A DNA stretch of 37,822 nucleotides, taken from a virus. A model generated the notes under the pieces. It worked only from the letters and a program-made list of their open reading frames with translations, was not told the DNA's origin and made no database searches. This document shows positions 6,671 through 13,585 of the stretch, piece after piece (within the stretch, counting starts at the first letter, position 1; each line of letters starts with the position of its first letter). The translations under genes and the position numbers were made by a program. The DNA is taken from positions 1-37,822 of IMG/VR virus record IMGVR_UViG_3300033142_001280; one strand, written 5' to 3'.

Positions 6671-6841
6671 TTATAATTTGGTGAAAAAAACAAAGAAGAA
6701 ACAGGCGACAATGAGATAAACTCTAACTTGCATACTTTTACCTGTTCTGTTGTTTTTTAAATTTGATAACCGTTTCCAGCTGTCTTTGAGACTATAAAGA
6801 ACTTTTTCTACTTTGTCAACTGGTAATTCAAAGAATACCAT
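6671..6841 (-). CDS. Small membrane protein (56 aa)
   Basis: An ORF from ATG 6841 to TAA 6671. Residues 1-36 are charged (LPVDKVEKVLYSLKDSWKRL) and residues of about 39-54 are a single membrane helix (VRVYLIVACFFFVFF). Its start overlaps the TAG of the preceding 45-residue membrane protein by a few bases, which is typical of a coupled pair. The promoter at 6791-6819 lies inside this coding region. Function unknown; one of several tiny membrane proteins in the minus-strand block. Confidence 0.55.
   Translation of the reverse strand: MVFFELPVDKVEKVLYSLKDSWKRLSNLKNNRTGKSMQVRVYLIVACFFFVFFTKL
6791..6819 (-). promoter_or_regulatory. Internal minus-strand promoter upstream of SSB
   Basis: TTGACA (6819-6814), a 17-base spacer beginning AAGTAGAAAAAG, then TATAGT (6796-6791). 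It lies within a small membrane-protein ORF and probably gives SSB and downstream genes an extra transcript. Confidence 0.75.
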
Positions 6842-6842
6842 T

Positions 6843-6980
6843 CTAATCAACCAAACTCAATAAAAAATCACTTATCTTCTCGTTTTGTAAAACAAAAAAC
6901 ATGACCATAACGAGTAAAATAAAATAGGCAACAAAAACTGTATTAACCTTTCCTATCTTCTTTATTATTTTTTTTATCAT
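6843..6980 (-). CDS. Small membrane protein (45 aa)
   Basis: An ORF from ATG 6980 to TAG 6843. It has a basic N-terminus (MIKKIIKKIGK), then a single membrane helix at about 13-31 (NTVFVAYFILLVMVMFFVL) and a short tail. The ATG overlaps the upstream stop (ATGA), so translation is probably coupled. The size and topology would suit a small holin-like or membrane-modifying peptide, but there is no family evidence. Confidence 0.6.
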   Translation of the reverse strand: MIKKIIKKIGKVNTVFVAYFILLVMVMFFVLQNEKISDFLLSLVD

Positions 6981-7342
6981 ATATCAAATATTATTTCTAA
7001 TTCATTTTTAAACTTTTTAATTACTTTTTTGACTTGCTTATCGTCTACGAGTGGTAGGATTAGAATTGATAACAGTACAGATTTACTTTTCATCAATTTG
7101 ATTGGTGTGAAGTGTCCTTTTCTATTTTTAGAAATATTATAAAACACATCATCTACTGTCATGTTTCCAAATTCTTGAATTATATAATCATTGATTTGGT
7201 TAATCAGTTCTTGTTTTTCATTTGTTGTTGTTCTAGCCTCTGAGGTTGCGACATCATTTTCTAGATATATTTTTATGCTATTCAGTTCTTCTATTGTGTA
7301 TTTTTTGCCTTCTATTTCAATTTGACTTGGATTCAGATTCAT
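6977..7342 (-). CDS. Hypothetical protein (121 aa)
   Basis: An unknown soluble protein. I start it at ATG 7342 (MNLNPSQIEIEGKKYT), four bases after the upstream stop. The longer frame from a TTG at 7381 would overlap the previous gene by 35 bases. The N-terminal half is Glu/Asn-rich and helical; the C-terminus is basic and helical (VDDKQVKKVIKKFKNELE). No cysteines, membrane segments or known motifs. Confidence 0.65.
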   Translation of the reverse strand: MNLNPSQIEIEGKKYTIEELNSIKIYLENDVATSEARTTTNEKQELINQINDYIIQEFGNMTVDDVFYNISKNRKGHFTPIKLMKSKSVLLSILILPLVDDKQVKKVIKKFKNELEIIFDI

Positions 7343-7346
7343 AATG

Positions 7347-7910
7347 TCAATAATCCTTGAGGATTTTCCATTGTTGGTCAAGCCAATTCCAGTATTCTAT
7401 CTTTTCTTCAAGTGTTGCATTTTTTGCCCCTTGATATCTATCACCTGTAACATCGTAATAAGCCTTTTTAGCTTTCTCGTGTGAATGGATATAATTGTTA
7501 GAAGGGTATAATTTCATCACCAATTTGGTGATTTTTGTACCAACCGTTTGTTTTCTTAATTTCTCAAATCTAGACTTTCCTAAGGAATTTTTGAAATCAG
7601 CGAATAAAGAATAAAACTCATTCTCTAAGTTGCTGATAGTGTTGCTGTTGTGTGCAACCCTAGCTTTTATATCAATTATCTTAGAATTGTTTTGTAAACT
7701 TTGAACCTGCTCTTTTAGCTTTTTATGATTATATACAAGATTATCAATAGTCTCCTTCATGACTTCAATTGGATCTACAGTCATTGACTGACTATTGAAG
7801 TCTAATTCATCTTGTTTGTCAATTTCTATCTTGAAAACGCCCTTGCTTTTGAAATCATTGAAATTGTCTTTTAGGTTGTTTACTGCTTGTTGTGTTGTTG
7901 TGTTAGACAT
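7347..7910 (-). CDS. Hypothetical coiled-coil protein (187 aa)
   Basis: An unknown protein with a central coiled coil at about residues 60-110 (NHKKLKEQVQSLQNN and following). It carries a basic region (RFEKLRKQTVGTKITKLVMK) and a Trp-rich end (EYWNWLDQQWKILKDY). That ending resembles the tail of phage ORF6C/antirepressor-type DNA-binding domains, but no N-terminal antirepressor domain is present, so I leave it unnamed. An in-frame ATG three codons upstream (7919) is the alternative start; I prefer MSNTTTQ because several neighbours begin MSNT. Confidence 0.6.
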   Translation of the reverse strand: MSNTTTQQAVNNLKDNFNDFKSKGVFKIEIDKQDELDFNSQSMTVDPIEVMKETIDNLVYNHKKLKEQVQSLQNNSKIIDIKARVAHNSNTISNLENEFYSLFADFKNSLGKSRFEKLRKQTVGTKITKLVMKLYPSNNYIHSHEKAKKAYYDVTGDRYQGAKNATLEEKIEYWNWLDQQWKILKDY

Positions 7911-8124
7911 GTGTTCCATTTTTTGTTAATTTTTTCACAGTTTCTTCATAAAGAAGAACAGCATCTTTCCTCGAATTGCACACGATACTTTTAAGCTGTT
8001 GTTGTTTTTTTTCAGAAATCATTATTGTATAATATCTTACATAGACTGTATCGCTTACAATCTCAATATTGATAACATCTTCAATCTTAACTGTTAATGA
8101 TGCTATTTTAATAAATTCAGGCAT
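7903..8124 (-). CDS. Hypothetical protein (73 aa)
   Basis: A small, mostly beta-strand protein (LTVKIEDVINIEIVSDTVYVRYYTIMI) followed by a helix. It overlaps both neighbours by a few bases, as expected in this tightly packed operon. No recognised family or catalytic motif. Confidence 0.6.
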   Translation of the reverse strand: MPEFIKIASLTVKIEDVINIEIVSDTVYVRYYTIMISEKKQQQLKSIVCNSRKDAVLLYEETVKKLTKNGTHV

Positions 8125-8293
8125 ACATCAGAGCTGATTTGATTAATAACATGCTTACGAAAAAGGTACAGAGAATTAGGATGAATACCCAATTGTCTTT
8201 TATTAGAGAAAAACTCAATTTTAATGGGTGTAAACACTCAAAAAAAAGTTCTTTAAATTTTAACAGTATTTTTTTTAATTGATTTTTAAACAT
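8117..8293 (-). CDS. Small membrane protein (58 aa)
   Basis: An ORF from ATG 8293 to TGA 8117. The N-terminal half is a basic amphipathic helix (NQLKKILLKFKELFFE). A membrane helix spans about 34-52 (NWVFILILCTFFVSMLLI). It overlaps the downstream gene by 8 bases and starts 8 bases after the upstream stop. It is the third short single-helix membrane protein in this operon. Function unknown. Confidence 0.55.
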   Translation of the reverse strand: MFKNQLKKILLKFKELFFECLHPLKLSFSLIKDNWVFILILCTFFVSMLLIKSALMYA

Positions 8294-8301
8294 AGTGTGA
8301 T

Positions 8302-8841
8302 TTATTTAAATTTTGCTTTTAAGAAAGGTTTTATAATTTCGTACCATTCGTTGATTTCTTTGCCCCACGCTTCGTTGTGAAGGTGTTGAGAGATAGAAGT
8401 TGCCGAATCTTCATATTTCTGTTTTGCTCTGCCTAGTTCTTCGCCTCTATTTCTTAGACTGTTAATCCAAAATCGTAAATCGCAAGGATTCTCGTTTTTA
8501 ACTATTTTTTTAATTGTAGTTTTTATCTTTTCTTGAATATCTGCATATTCTTGATTATATATATTATATAATGGGTCTTCTACTACTATCTTAAAAATCA
8601 CATCAAGCCACTCTTGAAGCTCTTTTTTGGTTGGAGCAATCGGATAATCATTATAATCAACATAACTGTCTAGCCCTTGAGCAATTTCTAAATTATTATC
8701 TCTTTGTTCTAATTCTTTGAGTGTGATTGTTGTCTTGTAATCTTCAATATAATCTAAAAATGTTTCACACTTCATCTCAACCCCACTCAACTCAACATAG
8801 CGAGCGAGGTCCTTTGCGTTTTCTTTGGTTAATTTTGTCAT
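8302..8841 (-). CDS. Hypothetical protein (179 aa)
   Basis: An unknown, helix-rich soluble protein. It starts MTKLTKENAKDLARYVELSG, has an acidic middle, and ends KPFLKAKFK. Residues of about 125-150 (CDLRFWINSLRNRGEELGRAKQKY) look like a helical pair. It overlaps the upstream gene by ATGA. No motif known to me. Confidence 0.65.
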   Translation of the reverse strand: MTKLTKENAKDLARYVELSGVEMKCETFLDYIEDYKTTITLKELEQRDNNLEIAQGLDSYVDYNDYPIAPTKKELQEWLDVIFKIVVEDPLYNIYNQEYADIQEKIKTTIKKIVKNENPCDLRFWINSLRNRGEELGRAKQKYEDSATSISQHLHNEAWGKEINEWYEIIKPFLKAKFK

Positions 8842-9044
8842 AATGTAATTTTTTTTACTTCATCGAAATCATCAAATCTTTGAATTAAATCAGCGAGATT
8901 TATTCTCATGCTTTTGATTGTTTTTATTAGATTTTTTCGTGTTCTACCCTCTGTTTCCTCAGCTACGCTGATAAGATTTTTATAATCTTCAATCAATCTT
9001 TGAATCGATAGAGCTAAGAGTGTATATTCTTTTGTATTAGACAT
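8838..9044 (-). CDS. Hypothetical protein (68 aa)
   Basis: A small, entirely helical unknown protein beginning MSNTKEYTLLALSIQRLIED, with heptad-like spacing that suggests a coiled coil. It overlaps the upstream gene by eight bases and the downstream gene by four. Function unknown. Confidence 0.6.
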   Translation of the reverse strand: MSNTKEYTLLALSIQRLIEDYKNLISVAEETEGRTRKNLIKTIKSMRINLADLIQRFDDFDEVKKITL

Positions 9045-9399
9045 AACACAATTTTTGATTTATTTCTTCAAGTTCTTGTTCAACCGCCAACCACTCATCA
9101 GAGTAGGTCTTGTCTTCAACGCTGTTGTGTCCTGTATCTGAATTGCTATAAGAGTTATCAATAACATTCTCAGCGTAGAAGTCATCATCGTCAAGCAATG
9201 TTTGTAATTCTTCTTGTCTTAGTTCTAGATTAGCGTCTAATATGATTAGTTTTTTACTCACCTCACTGATTGAGGTACACAGCTGATTAATAACCTCTTT
9301 ATTCTTTTTATTTTGAATCTTGTAATATTCGTCAAGTAGAGTGTCCAATTCTTTGCCTTTTGCTGTTTTGATTTTGTTTTTTAAATTTGTTATTGTCAT
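9037..9399 (-). CDS. Hypothetical coiled-coil protein (120 aa)
   Basis: An unknown protein with a long N-terminal coiled coil (TITNLKNKIKTAKGKELDTL and on to about residue 80), then an acidic stretch (LLDDDDFYAE) and a Glu-rich C-terminus. I start it at ATG 9399, because a promoter lies immediately upstream (9409-9437). The longer frame to 9480 would run back through that promoter and overlap the next gene. Confidence 0.6.
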   Translation of the reverse strand: MTITNLKNKIKTAKGKELDTLLDEYYKIQNKKNKEVINQLCTSISEVSKKLIILDANLELRQEELQTLLDDDDFYAENVIDNSYSNSDTGHNSVEDKTYSDEWLAVEQELEEINQKLCYV

Positions 9400-9408
9400 A
9401 GTAATTAG

Positions 9409-9437
9409 ACAATAGAAAACTATTTCAACTTTGTCAA
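9409..9437 (-). promoter_or_regulatory. Minus-strand promoter
   Basis: TTGACA (9437-9432), spacer beginning AAGTTGAAATAG, then TATTGT (9414-9409). The -10 ends nine bases before ATG 9399, so the leader would be at most a few bases. It overlaps the 3' end of the first operon gene. Confidence 0.65.
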
Positions 9438-9802
9438 CATCTTTCCACAGGTCTACCCGCCTTAAGCTTGTATTTATCAAAGAAATCAGGGAGACAATCT
9501 TTTATTTCATCGAAGTCTTTGGTGAAAAAATAGGAATTTTGCAGACCTTTTCTTTTTCTTGATTTTTTACGCTTAATACACAATCCAATATTTTCTTTTT
9601 CTTCTTCATTAAGACTATCAAAAATACTCTTTAATTTAGGGCGTGACGGACAGTATATGCTATTCTCATCACATAGGACCATAAATCGTTGTAGTGACCA
9701 TATTTTGTAATCATGTCTTGCTTTTATTACCCTTTTTGTGTAATATGGATAAGTTTTCCAGTCTCTTTTTTTGTATATTCTCTTGTTGTTGGTCGAAGTC
9801 AT
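9434..9802 (-). CDS. First gene of the minus-strand operon, basic protein
   Basis: An unknown, strongly basic 122-residue protein (KRIYKKRDWKTYPYYTKR at the N-terminus, KRKKSRKRKG in the middle). It ends GRPVERC. The charge suggests nucleic-acid binding. It is the promoter-proximal gene of the minus-strand operon, directly after a strong promoter, so it is probably among the first proteins made. Its ATG follows the -10 by seven bases, implying a leaderless mRNA. No family recognised. Confidence 0.65.
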   Translation of the reverse strand: MTSTNNKRIYKKRDWKTYPYYTKRVIKARHDYKIWSLQRFMVLCDENSIYCPSRPKLKSIFDSLNEEEKENIGLCIKRKKSRKRKGLQNSYFFTKDFDEIKDCLPDFFDKYKLKAGRPVERC

Positions 9803-9809
9803 TATTTTG

Positions 9810-9838
9810 ACATTACTTTACTTTTTCAACTTTGTCAA
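9810..9838 (-). promoter_or_regulatory. Main promoter of the minus-strand operon
   Basis: TTGACA (9838-9833), 17-base spacer beginning AAGTTGAAAAAG, then TAATGT (9815-9810). The first ATG (9802) follows after seven bases. Confidence 0.75.
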
Positions 9839-9924
9839 ACATTGCTTGACAATTCTTTAGAAAGTGTTTTTGCTTGAGCTAATCTAATTAGATCTTCACA
9901 AATCTATTAGACAAGAATGTGGTC
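9839..9924. promoter_or_regulatory. Divergent control region with dyads
   Basis: AT-rich sequence between divergent promoters. It contains the palindrome TCTAATTAGA (about 9883-9892) and a related TCTATTAGA shortly after, plus an unpaired TTGACA at 9846. This arrangement looks like operator sites for a regulator, inferred from symmetry only. No gene is visible. Confidence 0.35.
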
Positions 9925-9953
9925 TTGACAATTTTAATTTTCTACTTTAACTT
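9925..9953 (+). promoter_or_regulatory. Plus-strand promoter ahead of the replication gene
   Basis: TTGACA (9925-9930), 17-base spacer, then TAACTT (9948-9953). Transcription would start near 9960 and meet a strong terminator before the ATG at 10025. Confidence 0.6.
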
Positions 9954-9989
9954 ATTAAAAGTGAAGATTAAATAACTTATTACAAGTTT

Positions 9990-10018
9990 CGTCCCCGCCA
10001 CATCGGGGGCGTTTTTTT
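9990..10018 (+). terminator. Terminator/attenuator before the replication gene
   Basis: An eight-pair stem, CGTCCCCG (9990-9997) with CGGGGGCG (10004-10011), loop CCACAT, followed by seven T's. It lies between the 9925 promoter and the replication gene, so it either attenuates that gene or ends a leader RNA of about 60 bases. Confidence 0.8.
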
Positions 10019-10024
10019 ATATTT

Positions 10025-10969
10025 ATGTTACCATCACAATTTCAACGCTACACTGACGAAAGTCAGCCGTTAGTAGTAGATCCAACAGTTGCAGAGAAAA
10101 TAGGCTTAAACGAATCAATAGTAATCAGACAATTACATTTTTGGTTAAAAATAAATGAAAGAAATGAGAAAAGTGTCTATAATGATAAAGTTTGGTGCTA
10201 TAATACAGTCCAAGAATGGAAAGAAAACAACTTTAATTTTTGGTCCGAAAGTACGATAAAAAGAATATTTAGTAATCTCGAAAAATTAGGTCTAATTGAG
10301 ACCACAAAAAACCCAAAAAATAAGTGGGATAAAACAAAATGGTATAGCATAAATTACCTGGTTTATGCTGGTTTGTTCGATAAGGTCAACTTGACCCAAT
10401 CGAAAGAATCAAAATGGTCTAATGGAGAAGGTCAAAATGACCCGTTCAATAATAAAACAGAGAATACTAAAGAGAATACTAAAGAGAGTGGCACACACAA
10501 AAATTTTGAAGAAAAACTAGAAACAGATATACTCGATATTATATCCAATCCTCTCTATCCAATCTTAGAAGGAAAATACAAGGACAAAAACAGACAGACA
10601 GACATACAAGACGAGATGAAGCTAGCCCTTAATTCTTATTACGAGAAGGGCAAAAACGGCTCTAAATTCAGCTTTTTCCAGACTTGGGTTGAATTTCTTA
10701 AAACAGATTTTAAACAGAAAAATAAAACAAGTGTATACGACGGAAAAATAGAGAAACGAGATGAAGAACAGAAGAAACAAGGATTTGAACTAAACAAAAC
10801 GATAAAAGAGATAAAAGATAACAACTATTACACGATCAGAATTTACAAAAAAGAGTTTGATTCTGAAAAAGCATTGTTAGACTATATTCAAGAAGTTCTT
10901 TTCATTGTTGATAGACACAGAATTCTAGCTGTAGATTTTGACATTAATGAATATTTACAACATAAATAA
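10025..10969 (+). CDS. Phage replication initiator (winged-helix type)
   Basis: Predicted DNA replication initiator/replisome organiser. Residues 14-110 hold the well-known phage pattern: PLVVDPTVAEKIGLNESIV, then HFWLK, VWCYNTVQEWKENNFNFWSE, the winged-helix segment STIKRIFSNLEKLGLIE, and KWDKTKWYSIN. The middle (about 125-160) is a polar linker rich in Asn, Lys and Thr. The C-terminal half probably binds the host helicase or its loader. It is the only replication-initiation gene seen; no polymerase or helicase is encoded, so the phage must recruit the host replisome. Expression is likely controlled by the upstream terminator. Confidence 0.82.
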   Translation: MLPSQFQRYTDESQPLVVDPTVAEKIGLNESIVIRQLHFWLKINERNEKSVYNDKVWCYNTVQEWKENNFNFWSESTIKRIFSNLEKLGLIETTKNPKNKWDKTKWYSINYLVYAGLFDKVNLTQSKESKWSNGEGQNDPFNNKTENTKENTKESGTHKNFEEKLETDILDIISNPLYPILEGKYKDKNRQTDIQDEMKLALNSYYEKGKNGSKFSFFQTWVEFLKTDFKQKNKTSVYDGKIEKRDEEQKKQGFELNKTIKEIKDNNYYTIRIYKKEFDSEKALLDYIQEVLFIVDRHRILAVDFDINEYLQHK

Positions 10970-10972
10970 TCT

Positions 10973-11236
10973 ATGACCGAAATAATCAAAATAAACGACA
11001 AATACTACATTAGAAGAAAGCCAAATGTTTTCAATCTTCCTATATTTTCCCAACTTTCTATTCCTCGTTATTTAGATAATGGCATGGATATTTATTCCGA
11101 AACTTTTAAACATTGGTGGACAGACAGTAACACATTGAAAGGTGCTTTTTCAACATTAGAAGAAGCTGAAACAAAATGGAAGAGGTACAAAAAACAACTA
11201 GAAAAACCAAAAATAGAAGTAATCAAAACATTATAA
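10973..11236 (+). CDS. Hypothetical protein (87 aa)
   Basis: An unknown small protein that starts three bases after the replication gene stop, so it is co-transcribed. It has a beta-rich, aromatic N-terminal half (INDKYYIRRK) and a basic helical end (KWKRYKKQLEKPKIEVIKTL). The middle, GAFSTLEEAETKWKRY, resembles small phage accessory proteins, but no function can be given. Confidence 0.65.
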   Translation: MTEIIKINDKYYIRRKPNVFNLPIFSQLSIPRYLDNGMDIYSETFKHWWTDSNTLKGAFSTLEEAETKWKRYKKQLEKPKIEVIKTL

Positions 11237-11238
11237 AC

Positions 11239-11370
11239 ATGCCTAAACCCATTTCATATACTTTATTTGCAATCTTTATTGTTTTAACAACATTACAGCC
11301 AGTGAATGTAGAAAGTGATAAATTAGAGGGGTTAGGTGAAGCGAGAGAGGGTATCGAAGAGTGTAGATAA
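11239..11370 (+). CDS. Small membrane or secreted protein (43 aa)
   Basis: An ORF from ATG 11239, two bases after the previous stop. Residues 5-20 (ISYTLFAIFIVLTTLQ) form a membrane helix or signal peptide, followed by a short acidic tail ending EECR. A longer frame from ATG 11176 overlaps the upstream gene and is less likely. Function unknown. Confidence 0.55.
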   Translation: MPKPISYTLFAIFIVLTTLQPVNVESDKLEGLGEAREGIEECR

Positions 11371-11376
11371 TTAACA

Positions 11377-11405
11377 TTGACAAAACGAAAATTAAAGCTC
11401 TGAAT
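11377..11405 (+). promoter_or_regulatory. Putative promoter of a small RNA
   Basis: TTGACA (11377-11382) followed by AAACGAAAAT and a weak -10 (CTGAAT or TGAATT, 11400-11406). No gene follows for 150 bases, but a series of hairpins and a terminator do. Confidence 0.4.
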
Positions 11406-11520
11406 TCAATTCTCGGTTAATCCTTAGTCATCCGAGATGAATTGAAGAGAGTTTTCCCTAATCTTCTCTCTTCTTTTCAGCAATAAGAAGGAAGGAAGTA
11501 GGTCTCTGACCTTCTTTTTT
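11400..11520 (+). ncRNA. Candidate structured small RNA upstream of terS
   Basis: A gene-free stretch bounded by a TTGACA promoter and an intrinsic terminator. Hairpin 1: TTCAATTC+TCGG (11405-11416) pairs with CCGA+GAATTGAA (11432-11446) with a GAT bulge, 12 pairs in all. Hairpin 2: GAAGAGAG (11444-11451) pairs with CTCTCTTC (11466-11473) and competes with hairpin 1 by three bases. Terminator: AAGAAGG (11485-11491) with CCTTCTT (11510-11516), then T's. The three stems and the position directly before the terminase genes suggest a phage regulatory RNA or a packaging-related signal. The class is unknown. Confidence 0.5.
11485..11520 (+). terminator. Terminator before terS promoter
   Basis: AAGAAGG (11485-11491) pairs with CCTTCTT (11510-11516), followed by further T's. 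It separates the replication region and candidate RNA from the terminase promoter. Confidence 0.6.
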
Positions 11521-11521
11521 G

Positions 11522-11551
11522 TTGACAAAATTGAAATTGTTTGGTTATTTA
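11522..11551 (+). promoter_or_regulatory. Promoter of the packaging genes
   Basis: TTGACA (11522-11527), AAATTGAAAT at the start of the spacer, then TATTTA (11546-11551). ATG 11559 follows by seven bases, so the mRNA is probably leaderless. Confidence 0.65.
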
Positions 11552-11558
11552 TAGTTGA

Positions 11559-11978
11559 ATGGCTAAAACAAAGAATAAAGTGGGTAGACCGAAAAAATTA
11601 ACAACTGAACAAATAGAAAAGATAGTTGAAGATTTTAAAAAATACATAGTAGACAAGGTAGACCCTACGATTGTTGGCTTTACTTCTTCATACGAAATAT
11701 TGAAAGATAATAAAGGAAAAGATTTTTATGTAAACAAGGATTATATTAGTGACCATGATGAATTTTCCGAACTAAGAAAGAAAGCAATAGAGAAACAAGA
11801 GGCTTATTTAGCGTCTGGAGCAACCAAAAATGAACTCAATGCAACCATGTCAGTTTTTCGTTTGAAACAACCTCAACATGGTTACACAGATAAACAGGAA
11901 ATAGATCAAACTAATTACAATCACGAAATTCCACAAATTAATGTAAATAAAAATTATGACAAAAAAACTGATAAATAA
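11559..11978 (+). CDS. terS: Terminase small subunit
   Basis: Predicted small terminase subunit, which recognises phage DNA for packaging. The basic N-terminus contains KVGRPKKLTTEQIEKIVEDF. A central HTH-like region is followed by EAYLASGATKNELNATMSVF and LKQPQHGYTDKQEIDQ, the pattern that ends many phage terminase small subunits of this length. It is the first gene of the packaging block and lies just upstream of the large subunit. The call combines motif and position. Confidence 0.72.
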   Translation: MAKTKNKVGRPKKLTTEQIEKIVEDFKKYIVDKVDPTIVGFTSSYEILKDNKGKDFYVNKDYISDHDEFSELRKKAIEKQEAYLASGATKNELNATMSVFRLKQPQHGYTDKQEIDQTNYNHEIPQINVNKNYDKKTDK

Positions 11979-12225
11979 AGTAGTAAGAGAAATTGGAACA
12001 ATGTTAATTTGGTTTCTTTTTTTCGCTTTTATAAATAATGATTTCTTTTTATTTGATTGGAATATTTGGTCAAAAATCTTTTTTGGTTTAATCTTACTCA
12101 CGAGAATCAAGAGTTTAATTTTTCTTGTTAGGGTCAAAAAAGAAACTAAAAATTTTATTGATGAAATAATAAAAACTAAAAAAGAGTTTGAAAATGAACA
12201 TAAACCTGACAAAAAAGCAGACTAA
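11956..12225 (+). CDS. Two-helix membrane protein nested between terS and terL
   Basis: An 89-residue membrane protein that overlaps terS by 23 bases and terL by about 32 bases. Hydrophobic segments are at about 13-32 (GTMLIWFLFFAFINNDFFLF) and 39-57, separated by a short loop. A charged Lys/Glu tail follows. Two close helices with a charged C-terminus fit a class II holin-like topology, but the lysin is 10 kb away and no holin family is recognisable. Strong overlap at both ends argues for a compact, coupled gene. Confidence 0.6.
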   Translation: MTKKLINKVVREIGTMLIWFLFFAFINNDFFLFDWNIWSKIFFGLILLTRIKSLIFLVRVKKETKNFIDEIIKTKKEFENEHKPDKKAD

Positions 12226-13543
12226 GGCTTGGGATTTCTTAACTGATGATGTTACAACAGAGTTAGGCTACGGGGGAGCGGCCCGAGGTGGGAAATCTTG
12301 GCTCGGTGCTACTTTCTTTATATTTATGTGTTTAGCATATCCAAAAACTAGATGGGCAATAGGTAGACGAGAATTAAAGAATCTTAAGCGTACCACTCTT
12401 TTAACCTTCTTTAAAGCATGTGCAGAGTATGGATTGTCTAAAGATGTTCATTTCAACTATAACGAGATGAAGGGGGCTATAACCTTTAGAAATGGCAGTG
12501 AGATATATCTATTAGATCTAGCTAATCAACCGAGCGACCCACTCTACACATGGCTAGGTGGATTCGAAATTACAGGCGCTTGGGTAGATGAATCAAATGA
12601 GATTCCAGAGATTGGAATACAAATATTAAAGTCAAGATGTGGTAACTGTCTAAACGATGAATACAATCTCAAACCTCTGTTATTAGAGACTTTTAATCCT
12701 AATAAGGGTCATGTATATAAACGATATTACAAGCCATTCAAAGATGAGAAACTACCTGAATATAGACAGTTTGTCTCAGCGTTACCAACAGATAATCCTT
12801 ACATTCCACAATCCTATATTGATGAGCTAAAGAGGGCTGACAAGATAACTAGAGAAAGGTTATTATACGGTAACTTCGAGTATGATGACGACCCCGCTTG
12901 TTTATTTGAGTTTGATTCAATCCAAGACCTGTTCACCAATAAAGCAGAGAAATCAGATGAGAAGTATCTATGTGCTGATATAGCGAGATTCGGAGATGAC
13001 AAGACCGTGATTCATTACTGGGAAGGACTGAAAAGAGTTAAAGGGTGGACTCTTGCTAAGAAGTCAACGAAAGAAGTAGCAGATTTTATCAAGCAAAAAG
13101 CTGAAGAATTACAAGTTAGAAGAAGTCATATTGTAATTGATGAAGACGGAATAGGGGGCGGTGTAGTAGATCAGATTGATGGCTGTAAAGGCTTCACGAA
13201 TAACGCTCAAGCTATTCAACCTTATGATTCAAAATGGGATGATGCAAAGAAAGTCAATTATACTAATCTCAAGACACAGTGTTACTTTAGATTAGCTGAC
13301 CTAGCCAATCAGGGAAAGATTCAAATAGCTAATGCAAGCGAGGAAGAAAAGACGGAAATAGCTGAAGAACTTGAGCAGATTAAGCAAGCTGATATTGATA
13401 ACGACGGAAAGATTAAACTGATTAAAAAGGAGAAAATGAAGGAAGGGTTAGGTCGTTCACCTGACAATTCTGATACTCTTATGATGCGTATGTTTTTTGA
13501 ATTATCAGACGATGATGTGGATTGGTCAAATCTAGGATTCTAA
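12194..13543 (+). CDS. terL: Terminase large subunit
   Basis: The packaging motor ATPase and nuclease. Walker A is GGAARGGKS (residues 27-35). Walker B is AWVDE with D132 and E133. The coupling motif is TFNPN (166-170). The RNase H-like nuclease acidic residues are D262 in ADIARFGDD, D316 in VIDEDG, and a C-terminal Asp in SPDNSDTLMM. The length of 449 residues is usual for the family. I start at ATG 12194 rather than a TTG two codons earlier. The lack of a cos-type signature cannot be judged from sequence alone, so the packaging mode is open. Confidence 0.95.
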   Translation: MNINLTKKQTKAWDFLTDDVTTELGYGGAARGGKSWLGATFFIFMCLAYPKTRWAIGRRELKNLKRTTLLTFFKACAEYGLSKDVHFNYNEMKGAITFRNGSEIYLLDLANQPSDPLYTWLGGFEITGAWVDESNEIPEIGIQILKSRCGNCLNDEYNLKPLLLETFNPNKGHVYKRYYKPFKDEKLPEYRQFVSALPTDNPYIPQSYIDELKRADKITRERLLYGNFEYDDDPACLFEFDSIQDLFTNKAEKSDEKYLCADIARFGDDKTVIHYWEGLKRVKGWTLAKKSTKEVADFIKQKAEELQVRRSHIVIDEDGIGGGVVDQIDGCKGFTNNAQAIQPYDSKWDDAKKVNYTNLKTQCYFRLADLANQGKIQIANASEEEKTEIAEELEQIKQADIDNDGKIKLIKKEKMKEGLGRSPDNSDTLMMRMFFELSDDDVDWSNLGF

Positions 13544-13548
13544 TTCTC

Positions 13549-13580
13549 TTGACATGTTTCACCTTTTCAATTTCTATAAT
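13549..13580 (+). promoter_or_regulatory. Promoter of the tail-fibre cassette
   Basis: TTGACA (13549-13554) and a perfect TATAAT (13575-13580), but with a 20-base spacer. The -10 ends five bases before ATG 13586. Confidence 0.55.
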
Positions 13581-13585
13581 AAAAT

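Noticed and set aside
9803-10024. Bacteroidetes-type promoters (-33/-7)
   Set aside because: The starts show TTGACA with TATAAT-like boxes, not the TAnnTTTG -7 box.
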